Source: Haliclystus octoradiatus (Eukaryota > Cnidaria > Staurozoa > Stauromedusae > Haliclystidae). Taken from it: a DNA stretch of 64,000 bases. Location: the NCBI GenBank assembly GCA_916610825.1, contig OU744447.1, positions 29,834,561-29,898,560 on the forward strand, in the 5' to 3' direction. Positions 1 through 12,700 of the stretch are shown here, in pieces. Below the pieces are notes generated by a model that saw only the letters and a program-made list of their open reading frames with translations, had not been told where the DNA came from and searched no databases. How positions within the stretch are numbered: the first letter of the stretch is position 1; each line of letters begins with the position of its first letter. The position numbers were made by a program, and so were the translations under genes.

Positions 1-309
1 AGGGAAACAATTAGGTCGACAAGGTTTGGAAAAAGAAAATAGATTGATGATAAATTCTCGAGAAGAAGAAGAAGAAAGAGTTTGGAAGGAAAAGTTAAGT
101 TACAATAGCCGAGGGAAACATATGGCTATCGAAAAAACAATCGGGTAATTATTTGTCCAAGCAAAAGATCAAGCAATGGAAAGTCGGTAGTTGCAAAAAG
201 CTGGAAATGATGATCACAGCACAATTGGATTCTGATCTGATGAGTGATACTTTGTTAGCTTCCAACAATATCTGAAGAGGGGGTTTCTTCCTCAACACCA
301 GACGTTGTT
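1..309. other. no gene recognised
   Basis: AT-rich non-coding sequence with a short GAA-rich stretch near position 65. I see no exon, promoter or transposon end here. Confidence 0.4.
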
Positions 310-530
310 TTGAGTCATCTATTTACCAGAGATGGGACACTCTTTCATATGCCGCTCTCAGTGCCTATATTGGACAGATGCAAGTCACGCGATTTTATGG
401 ACAGTACCATATTCGGTCTGTCAAACCCAGGTTGCAAATTTGAATAAAGCACGCAAGAATAATATCACTCATTTGAGGAACTTTTTTTGATAGCAAAACA
501 GACATTGGCCATTATTACGATGGTCTTTTG
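310..530. repeat. dispersed repeat, copy 1
   Basis: This stretch is clearly alike to 54140-54355 inside a GluN1 intron. Both contain, in the same order and orientation, a GGACACTCTTT block, a GCCGYTCTC block, TTGGACA, GTCACG, a TTTGAATAA/TTTGAATTAA block and AATAATATCAC. The copies are diverged by substitutions and small indels. Neither has an open frame or obvious terminal repeats, so the family is unknown. A non-autonomous element is the simplest reading. Confidence 0.5.
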
Positions 531-879
531 AAACATATAAATAGAGTCATATTCCAAACATGGAGTATTGTTGTGTGAAAAATAAATTACTAACACATTG
601 AATATTACATGCTGCATTGATGAGCACTTTCAAGATGACCAATTTAAGCAAAATTATGAATTTAAAAAGCTCAAAACGAATGCAACACCAGCAATCGCAA
701 AAGTCTACAACATAAACAACATATACGGAGCAGCACCAGCACCAGCACGTTCTCAAGCAATTGAAACATCACCACATGTTAATTTTGATATTTAAACAAC
801 GTCAAGTTTTGAATTGCCACGGAAAATAGCGTTTATACCGAAAAGTTTTATACCGAAAAGATTAATACCGAAAAAAATG
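531..879. other. no gene recognised
   Basis: There are short opposed open frames around 547-795, but they have low complexity and no splice context or recognisable motif. Around 830-870 the phrase TTTATACCGAAAAG occurs twice in tandem. Confidence 0.35.
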
Positions 880-1400
880 TATTTTACGGTATATATCACG
901 CTACCTAATCATATTATATGATGAAAAGTACCTCAATTCGTATACATTCTAACGTCTTCTATCCTATGCGGCCCATAATATTGGATAGGCCTACTATGCT
1001 TCTTTTCTATGTTTTTAATTTTGATGATTAATATTGTTCTGCCTAATCATCTTATAATGATGGAAAGTACATTTGGCAATGTATTTAATGTCATCTGTCA
1101 TATGCGACCCATGATATTGGATACTAAGCTCGTTTTCTATGTTTTCTTTATAAACGCCATTTGAAGAATAGCTATATCGGACTAAGAACGCCGATATATA
1201 TTTATATATATATAGCAGCAGACAAGTACATGTTTCTGGCCATTAGCCTTCATCAGTACTCCTCAGTGAGCGAACAAGGAGCTGACCTCGGTATATACCT
1301 AAGTATATATATACCCATTGTTGATGTTTTTGAATCATCTTATAATGATGAAAAGTAAATTTATTTGTACATTGTAACGTCTTCTTCTACCCATAATATT
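880..1400. repeat. diverged tandem repeats, three copies
   Basis: Three imperfect units, near 903-1000, 1040-1130 and 1333-1395, share CCTAATCAT or GAATCAT, then TTATAATGATG, a GAAAGTA block, a CGTCTTCT/TCATCTGTC block, and finally CCCATAATATTGG or close to it. The third unit is separated from the second by the Penelope-like terminus at 1215-1300. No coding sequence is seen. Confidence 0.5.
1215..1300 (-). mobile_element. terminal fragment, Penelope-like type (copy 1)
   Basis: The sequence is the reverse complement of 5603-5690: GCAGCAGACAAGTACATGTT, then a GGCCATTAGCCTTCATCAG core, then the region around GTGAGCGAACAAGGA. The core read on the minus strand (CTGATGAAGGC, TGGCC, AAACATGTA) resembles the ends of Penelope-like elements, which often carry a CTGATGA...CGAAACGT phrase. 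The family assignment rests on that resemblance only. No coding part is attached. Confidence 0.45.
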
Positions 1401-2258
1401 GTACCAGCTAGTGTGAGGGCGAGTGCTGTTATGGAATGAGGCACAAGTAGTTGTTTGCATTTTTTGCATTCGAACTTGAAATTGGATAAAGTATTTCATG
1501 AGTACGTTGCTAGCTTGCTTGGCTGTTTGATGACAGGAATATACAGGAGATCAGATATTGATTTGCACAGCATGCCCATCATAGTGAGTAAATTATCAAA
1601 AGATGGTTGTACTAGCCATAAAATAAAACATCTTTATAATTTTTATAATGTTATTTTCTTAACGATCTTCATACAGATACAAAAAAATGCAATATTTGTA
1701 TTTGTACATTACACGTTCTTACAGGACATAACACTTTGAAAGAGATCGACTTTGAGATTTTCAACTCTCATATACTACAATACACTAAACACAAACATGG
1801 TACAGCAACATAGACCGCTGGATAGTCTTTACACCTTAAACAGCACGGAATTTTCAATCCCAAATTATCAACACTAAAATAAAACAGATAAGAAGTACTA
1901 TAAAAGGTATGTGAAAGAAACACTCTACATTGTCTAATGGATTTCTGTTTGTTTTCCGTAGTTAGTCTAACTATAGGGCAGGAAGAAGGATAATTGTTTT
2001 ACATACATGGAAACTATTGCACCCGAATAGAAAATTTGTAGTAGATTAAATATTAATCAGTCTTCTAATGAGATAGTTATTAGACCATCCTCATTTTGAA
2101 GTAACCACTCTTGGGTACATATAGAAGCCAAATGTAAAGCATTATATTAATTAGATTCACTAAGGCAAGCACTGTTATTATTAATGGCAAGTGTCTTCGA
2201 ACGTGACGTAATAATCTGAGACAATAGTGTATAGTAAAGGTTTACTTGACATGAATTT
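1401..2258. other. no gene recognised
   Basis: Intergenic AT-rich sequence. A 94-codon open frame at 1455-1739 has low-complexity composition (F, I, L rich), no motif and no splice support, and I do not regard it as a gene. Confidence 0.35.
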
Positions 2259-2510
2259 CATGATGGTATATGCGATAAAAAACACACAATAATTGGCGCA
2301 ACAGTTTCTCTACTGTAATTATTGTTTGCCATTGTTAAAAAGTATAATACCGTTCCGATAAATTCAATAGACAAATTAATTAGATTTTTATATAAATATT
2401 CATGTAACTTTTTAACTCTCTCTTTTTACATTGCCTGAAGATGATTTTAGATTAAATCGAAACTGTTGCGCCAATTATCGTGTGTTTTTTATCGCATATA
2501 CCATCATGAT
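2259..2510. mobile_element. 252-bp element with 49-bp inverted terminal repeats
   Basis: The left arm, 2259-2307 (starting CATGATGGTATATGCGATAA), and the right arm, 2462-2510 (ending ATATACCATCATG), are inverted copies that differ at one position in 49. Just inside the right arm is TGCCTGAAGATGATTTTAG followed by ATCGAAACTGTTG. This resembles the CTGAAGATGA...TCGAAACG signature of Penelope-like element termini. The best reading is two opposed terminal repeats with the body lost, or a small fold-back element. There is no open frame. Confidence 0.6.
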
Positions 2511-5070
2511 ATAGTGTATAGCTCGAGAAAATTAGGTCGCGGCAATATGTCGAGACAATAGCATCTCCAAGGTTTCAAGACTGACGTGATAGAAAAACTC
2601 TTTTTTACAAATTTTTGACTTTTCAAAATAAAGATTTACTACAATACAGAAGCCAGAATTGTAAAGTTTATTATTAAAAAGATGCGAATAATTGGAAGAG
2701 GACAACGAAATGCAAAGAAGTCAAAAATTAGGACTTGTCCTCCCAAAGAGAATGGATGAATATCCATTGCAATTGCAAAGTAATGTCCGAAATTCAAAGT
2801 AGAAATTTTGCTTCGCAAAGAACAAACTGTAAAATGAAACGTTGTTAGTATCTTCATGGCTTTTAACAATCTTTGTAATTGGTTGAATGCTGGTCACGCG
2901 AAGTGAGTTTAATCGACTATTTCTCTTCGAAAGCGGAAAGTTGTTATTCTCGTCGTTATGTCATCATTGCAACTAAATTCTTCTTTGAAATTATGACAAA
3001 TCAACAAATGACAATTTTCCCACCCTTAATTCGTTGATAAAGATCGATAGACTAAACACGAAGAGTTGCGCAAGACAAAGAATGCAACAAATTTTATTTA
3101 TTTGTAGCACTTCTACAGCGTTTACAGAGAAAATGTAATTATAACTAGCATACTCTCATATAGTAATCAAGAAGGCTAGTACAAACAGAAAGAAATGTAT
3201 GATAGTCTTTTGGAAATAACCTCGTATATTACCTCTTGTTGCGCTACTGCTCATTTTTCTGGTTTTCTGGTACTCTAGTTCTATATAATGCAAAAAATAA
3301 GTAATTTAAATCGAATCCTGCACGGTAAATTTCAACTGACCCGTAAATGCTACCCCAAAAAGTTCAAAAAGCTTGAAAAAAGTCTCCAATTTTTTCTTCT
3401 TCTTAAATTCGTCAAAATTCAAATTTCTCTAGAAAGTCAAGAAAAGAGAGATGAAAAATTCCAGAATCTGAAATTTTCTACAAAACGAAAAAATTGTTCT
3501 AAGCTGGAAGATGAATCCCAAGAAGTGACACGTCCCTTATAGCCGTCATATTTATGTCGTCCTTTAAGGTAGGATACATCATTGTTGAGATGTTATGTAT
3601 TGTAAGTAATAACATTCTGCAGATGTAATCATGATGTCTATAGTCACGAAATAGGTACTACACATGGTAATAAACAAATTTATTATTACTTACGGAGACA
3701 AAGCTTCTTCAGATGTTGAAGAAGATGCTTCCCTTTCAGATGTAAAGGATAAGCAGCGACAATTAATAAAACTTGCAACTGGTTAATTTATTGTCTTCGA
3801 TAATATTCATGTAGTTGACTTATTCCTGCTTACCGTGCTGTCGGTCTTGATCGACTTGATGGATTACGATGGACTGAAAAATGAGGTCAGAACCAGGCGT
3901 GACAATCAGTTGTATGCGTAACACACACTAGAATTACAATGTCAATGGGAGAATGACGTCTGTGAACTGCCACCACCCCCCCCCCCCTATTCTAGAAGTT
4001 TTTTTCTTTTTTGCCATCAAAATTTAGATTACAATTAGCTCACAACGCTCTGTTAGATGCAAACCTTAAATATTGTGTTGTTTTGTTTTTACAAATCTTC
4101 TCTATAATATGAAAAATCTGGATATATTCAAACGACACAAGATCCTTGTAAAAGTTGAGTTGCGTTTGCGAATTCAAACATTAAAATTTGTGGTTAAATA
4201 ATGTTGGTTGCTCATGAAATAATAAGCTAGGTGATATGATCACGGCATCTATTGAGATTCGTCTATATAGCGACACGATTTTCGAATATTTCGTTCTTAT
4301 GAAGGAATGCTCAATTGCTGTCGTGATCTTATCGAACTCACTCATCGTGATACGAATGTATAAAATATAACGTCATTTAACTTTTCATTCTCCGTTTTTA
4401 GGACTTCAAATTCTCACTTCTTCAATGTTTATTTCTTAAAAAATACTTATCCGTTTTTCAAAAAACTGGGCAAAGTATACAAGGCAGTCAGTATAACAAT
4501 TAGTCAAGGTAAAAAAAATAATATTTTTCTTATGAGTCGACCCAACTATTAATTTACCTTGAATCCATGGGGACTGTTTTCCTCTCAGTGTTGTACCACA
4601 TTGTCAGTACTGTTGTGATGGCGTCCTTGCGAAATGAAATTGGTACGCATATCGAGTCAAATTTTATTTGTAAAAGCTCACTATTGCATTTTATAGACTA
4701 ATTTGGTTGAAGGTTTGAAATTTAGTCTTGTAATAATAAAGAATTTACCTGAATCGCGCAGGTAGATTGCTTTGCCTCCTGTTTCTTAGAGCAGTGACAT
4801 CTAAATGAAACATGAGAAGACTATAAATATCCGTTTTACTTTATTATATGAGCCAACGGAAATGTATGGACTTATTATTCAACTCGTCGTGACTTGATTG
4901 ATTGCTACAGAGTTGATAAGGGTCGCCGGAATGAAAATTGTAAATGATGCTTTGTGAATTGCTCATTTATAAACAATGCAGTGTTCCTACCTCCACCACG
5001 ATCGTCCTCACTGTCGCTACTGGCTTCATTCTGACTATCACTACCTAGAGAAAATCAGCGATGAAAATAT
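2511..5070. other. intergenic, no gene recognised
   Basis: The sequence is AT-rich with scattered short open frames (2639-2869 minus, 3288-3542 plus), none with motifs or splice context. A run of about 13 C residues lies at 3974-3986. A short inverted pair CAAGGTAAA / TTTACCTTG spans 4505-4562. Confidence 0.4.
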
Positions 5071-5453
<383 letters not shown>

Positions 5454-5602
5454 CGCAATTTTGAGCACTATCGACTTGGAATGTGTCTATACTATTTGCG
5501 ATATGCATTGCCCACTACTTCGGTAGTTTGAGCACTCTGGTATGGCACAGATGTTTTTTTGATGTGATGAATTTTTCACCACATTTATAACTCATCTTGA
5601 CT

Positions 5603-5690
5603 TAGGTTATATACTGAAGTCAGTTCCTTGTTCGCTCACTGAGCAGTACTGATGAAGGCTAATGGCCAGAAACATGTACTTGTCTGCTGC
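5603..5690 (+). mobile_element. terminal fragment, Penelope-like type (copy 2)
   Basis: This is an inverted copy of 1215-1300: CAGTTCCTTGTTCGCTCACT, then CTGATGAAGGCTAATGGCC and AACATGTACTTGTCTGCTGC. It runs without a break into the second (TAA)n tract, as if the trinucleotide array were the tail or growth point of the inserted element. No coding sequence is attached. Confidence 0.45.
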
Positions 5691-5960
<270 letters not shown>

Positions 5961-6029
5961 AGGAGTCAAAGACTACACATTTTGTTACTGTAACTTGAAG
6001 TTTCACGCTTTATTGCGATCATCAGACAG
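5961..6029. repeat. dispersed terminus-like repeat, copy 1
   Basis: Contains GAGTCAAAGACT, a TGTAACTTGAAGTTTCACGC block, then TTGCGATCATCAGACAG. The same block occurs twice, in opposite orientations, at 43151-43270. On the minus strand it reads CTGATGATCGC...GCGTGAAAC, again like a Penelope-type terminus. Family unproven. Confidence 0.45.
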
Positions 6030-6765
6030 TTAAAACTAGATAATAAAAAACATACATGGTACCTCTGATATAAACTTACATAAATCGCAGCTATTGTTAA
6101 ATGGGATAAAGCCAATTGTATCGCAATGTGCGTGTTTTCTTTGTGATCTTTTCCTATGCGGCATTTAATTGTTACAGGTTATGTTTTAGTCGATTTATAA
6201 TTAGTAAAATAAAATTTATTCTCGTGCCTACATTTTGAAATTAACTCGAGTAGGAGACCCCTTACTTTTATTAAAATTCTGACCTGTACTTGGTGTACTG
6301 AAAAAAAGCTTTTCAACAAATTGTCAAGTGTAAATTTTTGAAGTTCAGAAATGTGCACCGTTAATGTTTGATAAATTTTTTACTTAAGGAATGTTTTTAA
6401 ATATGTTTTTTTCCATAGATTTAACTAGAAAGTCAAGAACTCTAGAAAAATCAAATAGTAATAATTACTAAGGAAACAAGGTGTGGCAGGAAGGAAAAAA
6501 AATTCAAAATGGGAAACGAAATATCACGTGTTCGACTATCAACAAATGATGGTGTCTTGTTCTTATCACTGATGACATATGACCTAGCTTTGACCATATA
6601 ATTGGAGATGTTCAGAGAATCAAAAAGACGAGACAAAAAGAAAGACAGATATAATGATAAGAGATACAATTTGATAATTTCTCTATCAAAGAAGGTTCCT
6701 ATAGTATGCATTAAATTAAAAGGTAACTCATCGAATGTAGTATGTTGATAAAAATAAAGATTTCG
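6030..6765. other. downstream flank of the macrodomain gene
   Basis: No gene is recognised. This is the 3' side of the minus-strand macrodomain gene and should hold its 3' UTR. A minus-strand AATAAA can be read near 6208-6213, but it lies about 550 bp beyond the stop codon, so its use is uncertain. Confidence 0.35.
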
Positions 6766-9700
6766 CTATCGAATGACGTAAGCCGTCAATGTGACATTAC
6801 TATTGTTAAATGTATCATTAATGATATCTCTAATAAAAAACCAATCAAGTCCATCGTGACCATTACATAGTCTTCCCATAGCCAATTCTGTAACTTTATT
6901 CGCTTCACATTCATCTCTGAGATGAGATAGCGCTTGTTTCAATGCCTTGTAATTACTACGCTCAAACCAATGTTCCTTGGTTACCTAAAATAGAATGTAA
7001 ACAAAATGAATAATTAAAATAATTTGAAAAATGTAAATTGTCAAGCAATTTCAAGTTGGTAACTTTTGCAATGTGTGTTAATGTAGGCATGCAATTTTAA
7101 TAAAAGAATCCAAGCTGAAGAATCAAAATTAACCAGCTTGAAGAAACGAAATACGTGGACTTTAATAACTTAGTTTTAATTTTCCTAATTTTAATTTTAG
7201 ATTAATGACATGCAAAGCTGCTGAATTGCTCAATTTTTCAAACAATAGATTTACTTCCACAATTGTTTACACATCAAACAACTTTTGAAAACGGTATAAT
7301 ATATACTTGAAGTGTGATTGGTCGAAATGAGCATGGAAAAGGTAAAGTAGAACAGGTGTTTTCCTTGACTGGAACTAGGTAAACATTAAACAACCACAGC
7401 TTTCAGTTGGTCAAGTTTATCAAGCTCATGAGGTTAAAGTTTTCCATTGGTAAAACAACTAGTGAAACTGATGTCAAGTATTCAAACGCTGAGTGAAATA
7501 TAAAATTTCTCTTGTATAGTAATCCTGTTAAATACCCACTATGAAAAGAGTTCATGAACTGTTCAACAACAGGATAGTGAAAAATAGTATTTTTAATGTC
7601 ACTGAGGCAGTTAATAAACGTTAAAGGACTATTATCGAACTGTTCATGAACTCTTTATATGGTGTTCATTAGCAGTTCAGGAGGAGGTTGATGAACACTT
7701 CACAGGATTCATGACCAAGTTCACAAGTACCTCATGAACTCATAACTCATGATATTTCATAGTTTTCCATAAAAAGTTTCCAAAGAGACATTCGCATCAT
7801 TGTAAAGAATCCTGTAAAGTCTAGCAGCCTATGCTACATAAAAGATAGAGCCTCCAGTTTCAATTGAGAGTAGGATAAGTATAGAGTCCTTTGGACGCTA
7901 TTCTAGGGACGTAATCTTACAGCAGATATATTTCTTTATGGTATTATCTTAATAGGGTTACTAGGTCTAAGCCAATGATTTATGAGATGGGTATATGTCC
8001 AATAACAGTTCATGGAAAGTACATAGAAACTTGAATGATATATTATTCAACATTTATTCAAACTTTTGTCATTACAAAAAATACACATAGAACTAATTAA
8101 TGGCACTAATTCATCAAATTGCTTTCACTTCCAGATTAAGAATTGGTTTCTTCAGATTTATGTAAAATCGACGAATTTTGGGTTTATTAAAGATAATAGT
8201 ATAATGGAAATGTTCGGAGTAAGTCATAAAAATGTTTCAAATTTCATGTTGATAAAATTTTTCATTAAATGTGTATGTATGAATCTTTGATGACTGTCCA
8301 TAGACGATTTAAAAAGTTCATGGTAAATGTTAATGAAATATCTATAAGATTAAAAATTAAGCCTAATACTTGAAGAGTTGTTGAGAAATAGTAATAGGGT
8401 TATGTTCAACTTCCCTCATTGTAAAATAAATATCGATAAATAATCAGTATTTACTAACCAGATAGAATATGTTTGCATCTTTATAGGGCTGCCGTGCAAC
8501 TTCGCCCATTTTGTAACCTGAAAATAGACAACAAGAATAATTACTATTTCAGGCAAAAATTATATGAGTAAAATAGATTTTTGCATCGGAACTTCTGCTA
8601 TGTTCTCCATTGGAAATGCTAACAATTCAAAATAATAACTGATTATGACAACCCGGAAGCCCACAATACTTTTCAAAGATTTAATCCTGATGGTGACTTC
8701 TTCAATTTTACATACAGTACCTGATTTTTATGCTATGTACTGTATGTTACTGTATAAAATACACAGGGTTTAACATAACCAACATTTATAACATAAGATA
8801 ATATAACATTTCCCTCTTCAACATGTTTCTATAAATCGTTCAGGAGGCTTAATTAAACGACTAGACCTTCGCAATGGTGGTGTTTGAATCGGCACATTGT
8901 CTGTAGTGGCATCAGCTTCTTTATTGGTTGTTTCTACCTCTTCGGGTGTAGATAGATCTTCATCAGGAGCTGACCCACCAGGTACGGCAATCAGATGGCG
9001 TCGATTTCTACGGAATACTCTCCCTTGTCTGTCTGATACCAGGTATGATATTGGCAGGACCTCTGCTGATTCCCATTGCTTAACACCTCGGCGACGCATG
9101 CAAACTTCATCACCGGCCTTGAGTATTGGCAAATCACGACTGCTAGTGTCATAGCGCTGTTTGGTTGCCTGCTGACGCTTCTTCAAGACTTCAACCACGT
9201 ATTTGGGATCTACTGCATTTGGTAATAGATACTCGGTAATGGGGATACTCGGGTGAAATTGTTGGATGCTTAAAACCCCATTCCTTAGCAAACATTTGAA
9301 ACTGATGAGACTGATCAAATAAATCTCTAGTGTTGCTGTATTGAGAGCCGTTGTCGCTTATCACTTTCTCAGGAACACCATAGCGGGCAAATATTTTTTC
9401 ATGTTATTGATAACACAGATTGCTGTTTTCTGTTGTACAGTTTCCACTTCAAAGTATTTGGAATAGAAGTCTGTGACTATCAAGTAGTCATGTCCACCAA
9501 ATTCAAAGAGGTCGGTGCCAACATCTTGCCCTGGAAGGCCAGGTATATCGTGGGGATGCATCGACTCTTTTTGCTGATTGTTTCTGAAGGCAAGACACAC
9601 AGGGCATGATTGTACTCTGTCTTTTATCTGCGCTGTCATACCGGGCCAAAATACGTAGTCACGAGCGAAGCATAAACTTTTAATTTCTCCAAGATGAGCA

Positions 9701-12700
9701 CCATGAACTTCATCTAATACATCAGAACGAATAGTTCGAGGGACGACTAAAATTTCATACCTCAATGTGTTTCTCTTGTTCGTCAAGGTTGGGGAGAGAA
9801 ATGTCTGTCAGATAACTTACTACCTTTCTTCAAAAAGAGATATGAATTCGCTGTTAAAGGTAACAATATTCTATGGAATGGATGTGTTGTTATTACTGGA
9901 GCCTTATATGCTTATATGCTTTTTGACTATGGCTATAGAACATGCAGCGCTATGACTATAGAACAATTACATGACAACCATATTGGCAGTGTTCGAATGC
10001 CTATGCTTGCAAGAAATCATTGCTGATGGCCAAAATTTACTCAGATAACAAAAAAGTTTAACAACAACTATTGCTAATAAGGAAGACACTTGTGGCTGTT
10101 GATACATGGAAAGGCATTTTAGAAAGAGCAGATAAAGCTGGTAAACAAGCTGAAGAAACAGCAAGCGCTTAAATGGACATGCTTGACGGAAATCAAGCGC
10201 TAGATGAAAATTTAGCAAACACTATTGATGCCAATCTTGAATCCATAAGAAACGCCAAGTTTGAAGTAAGACGAACATGCAGCCAACAAATACACCAAAA
10301 CCAAGAAGAACAACAAGGATTAGCACACAAACGTGCTCTGGAACTCGTGGCACTAACAAACGACACAATAAGAACATGGCACAACGGCCATCAGGAAACA
10401 ACCTCACCGTTATCAGTGAACGATTTGATCGAAGTCACCGATTAGGGATGCACCGAAACATCGTTTCGGCCGTCACCGAAATAATACAGTTTCGGTTTTT
10501 CTAGCCGAAATTCCGGCCAAAATTTCGGTTTTATTTCGGCCGATTTTTGTCCCCTTGTTTTGAATATTTCAAACTAAATCTGACGGTGGGTGTAAAATAC
10601 CGACCCGCCGACTCGCCGATCACACAGACCGGATTGATTTAATCTAGAATTTTCGGGTTGACATGACGAATACTTCACGGCGTTGTACAGAATATTGTGT
10701 ATGAACTTTTGATTCACATATAAGATATTTATTATTTCTCCAACAATATGTGATAAGTTAAGCTTCATATTTAGTATCTATGCAAAGCATGAATAGACTA
10801 GAATTTAAACTTCCAAGCCATGCTGCATATGGTTTAGATGGGAATGTACTGCTGAAGATTTATACCTTTTCTTTAACAGGTATGTTCTCCGTCGAATTAA
10901 TTATTCCAATTTGGTCAGCTTAACAATTCAACTGGGAAAGCATCGACACAATTATGGCACATCAATCCACGTTGTTTTTGTTTCGTAGTAATACATATTT
11001 ACGAGATGTGGATTGTTATTATTCCTGTTATTGTTATGGGGAACCTTGATTGTAAATTCCCATGTATATTTAAACAATTATTCAAGTTTTAAAACATGCG
11101 CTTTACTTAATTTTCTGTATTCTTTCCTTTACTTTAGTGCCCACGTTATAATATTATACCGTAATGCTACAACTCAAGTATTGTCTATGTTTATCTTTGC
11201 TTCGGGGCTAGCGTGAGACAAACAAGACCTGGACCATACCTTGACCTGGACCACAATATTCAAAGCTTTTAATAGGGGTTTAATTTTCGGCATACGGCCC
11301 TGGAGTTTTCGAAACGAGGTTTATTAAATCTCCTTTCTCAGAAGCAACCGATTTCTGTCGCTATGCAACCGTCAACATGGCTCCATAATTGATTCCTGAT
11401 GCATGTCTTATGACCTACATCAAAATTAAGTACAATTTCTGATTATCTGATATATCCGGTCAGCACACATTAATAATTGTGCAACATCATTGCAGCTAGC
11501 TAGCAATCATGTGATTCTAATTGGTATTCTGCAATGTCGAGGCATATTCTTTTCATTTCTTGTACGCCCATCAATCATGCCGGTCGACATTAGCCAAACG
11601 TCGTTCACCAGCCAAGAAAGATTCGAGTTGTTGGTAACAAACGTACCAGTTGAAAACATTAACTCTTTTCCACTAATCCGTCCTACTACCAGCGGAAATT
11701 TCTTAGTAAATATCAATCATAACGTTGATTGGAAGTTTTCTCCGTCGGCATGGGTGAATCTCAATGCGAAATGGCGTTTCTTCCATCGCCCTAACGACGA
11801 AACTGACTGGATAAATACAGCATTTCTTGCGAATGAAATGCAGAAGGGCTTCGCCAGTAATGGGTTTGTCTTGAAGACAACCTACTATAGACACGCCTAT
11901 GAGGATACAAAGGAAGTAAAAAAAATCATCACAGAGGTCTGGCAAGTGAGAGCATCAGCCACTGAACTGGGTGGTAAGTGAAACAAATTATCTCTAATCT
12001 ATGTCGAATTGAATGAAACGTGTTTGATCTTCCAGATTATCGTGTTGGATGGATCGACCTTGTTTAATAGTTAGGATTAAGATACTTAAATAAATGATTG
12101 TTTCAATAGATACTCTTGTTTATTTGCTTAGAAAAAGGAACATATGCACTCCTAGAGTACAAGTTTCCTGGGAATGCGCAGCATGTACTTCAACCAAAGA
12201 TACAATATAGGGCAACAACTAATCAAATAAATGGTAAGTTCATTCACATATTGCTTAATTAGTTAATTGTTTTCATTGTCACAATATTCCAGTGGTGCAA
12301 CTAATCCTCAAACATCCTATTTTAGATAACCAAAATAACAATGAGGATGACCATATAGAGTTTAAAATCAGCTCATTACCAAGAACCAGCAGTAGCCGAG
12401 AAGAATCAGGTAGATGCCCCATCTATAGTGTGCCCCATCTATCAGTAATATTCATTTAAAATAAAGCATAACAACAAATAAAGTAGATTGTTTTTAAGTT
12501 TCTAGAAATGTCAGCTTCAAATTTTCTTGTGATGCTTTAAATTTTCTGTAGTTGTCTGAAAAATGTACATTATGCAGGACACATTTGCGCTGTATGTTAT
12601 AAATTCATTCAATGATAAAGAACAGTAGTATAACAGAAGATATAAAAAATAACAATAACAATACAATCTAGTTGCTGTAGTGTTTTATCAACCTGACATG

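Noticed and set aside
8897-9154. 85-codon plus-strand frame opposite the integrase tail
   Set aside because: Antisense of the integrase C-terminal coding sequence; no independent motif.
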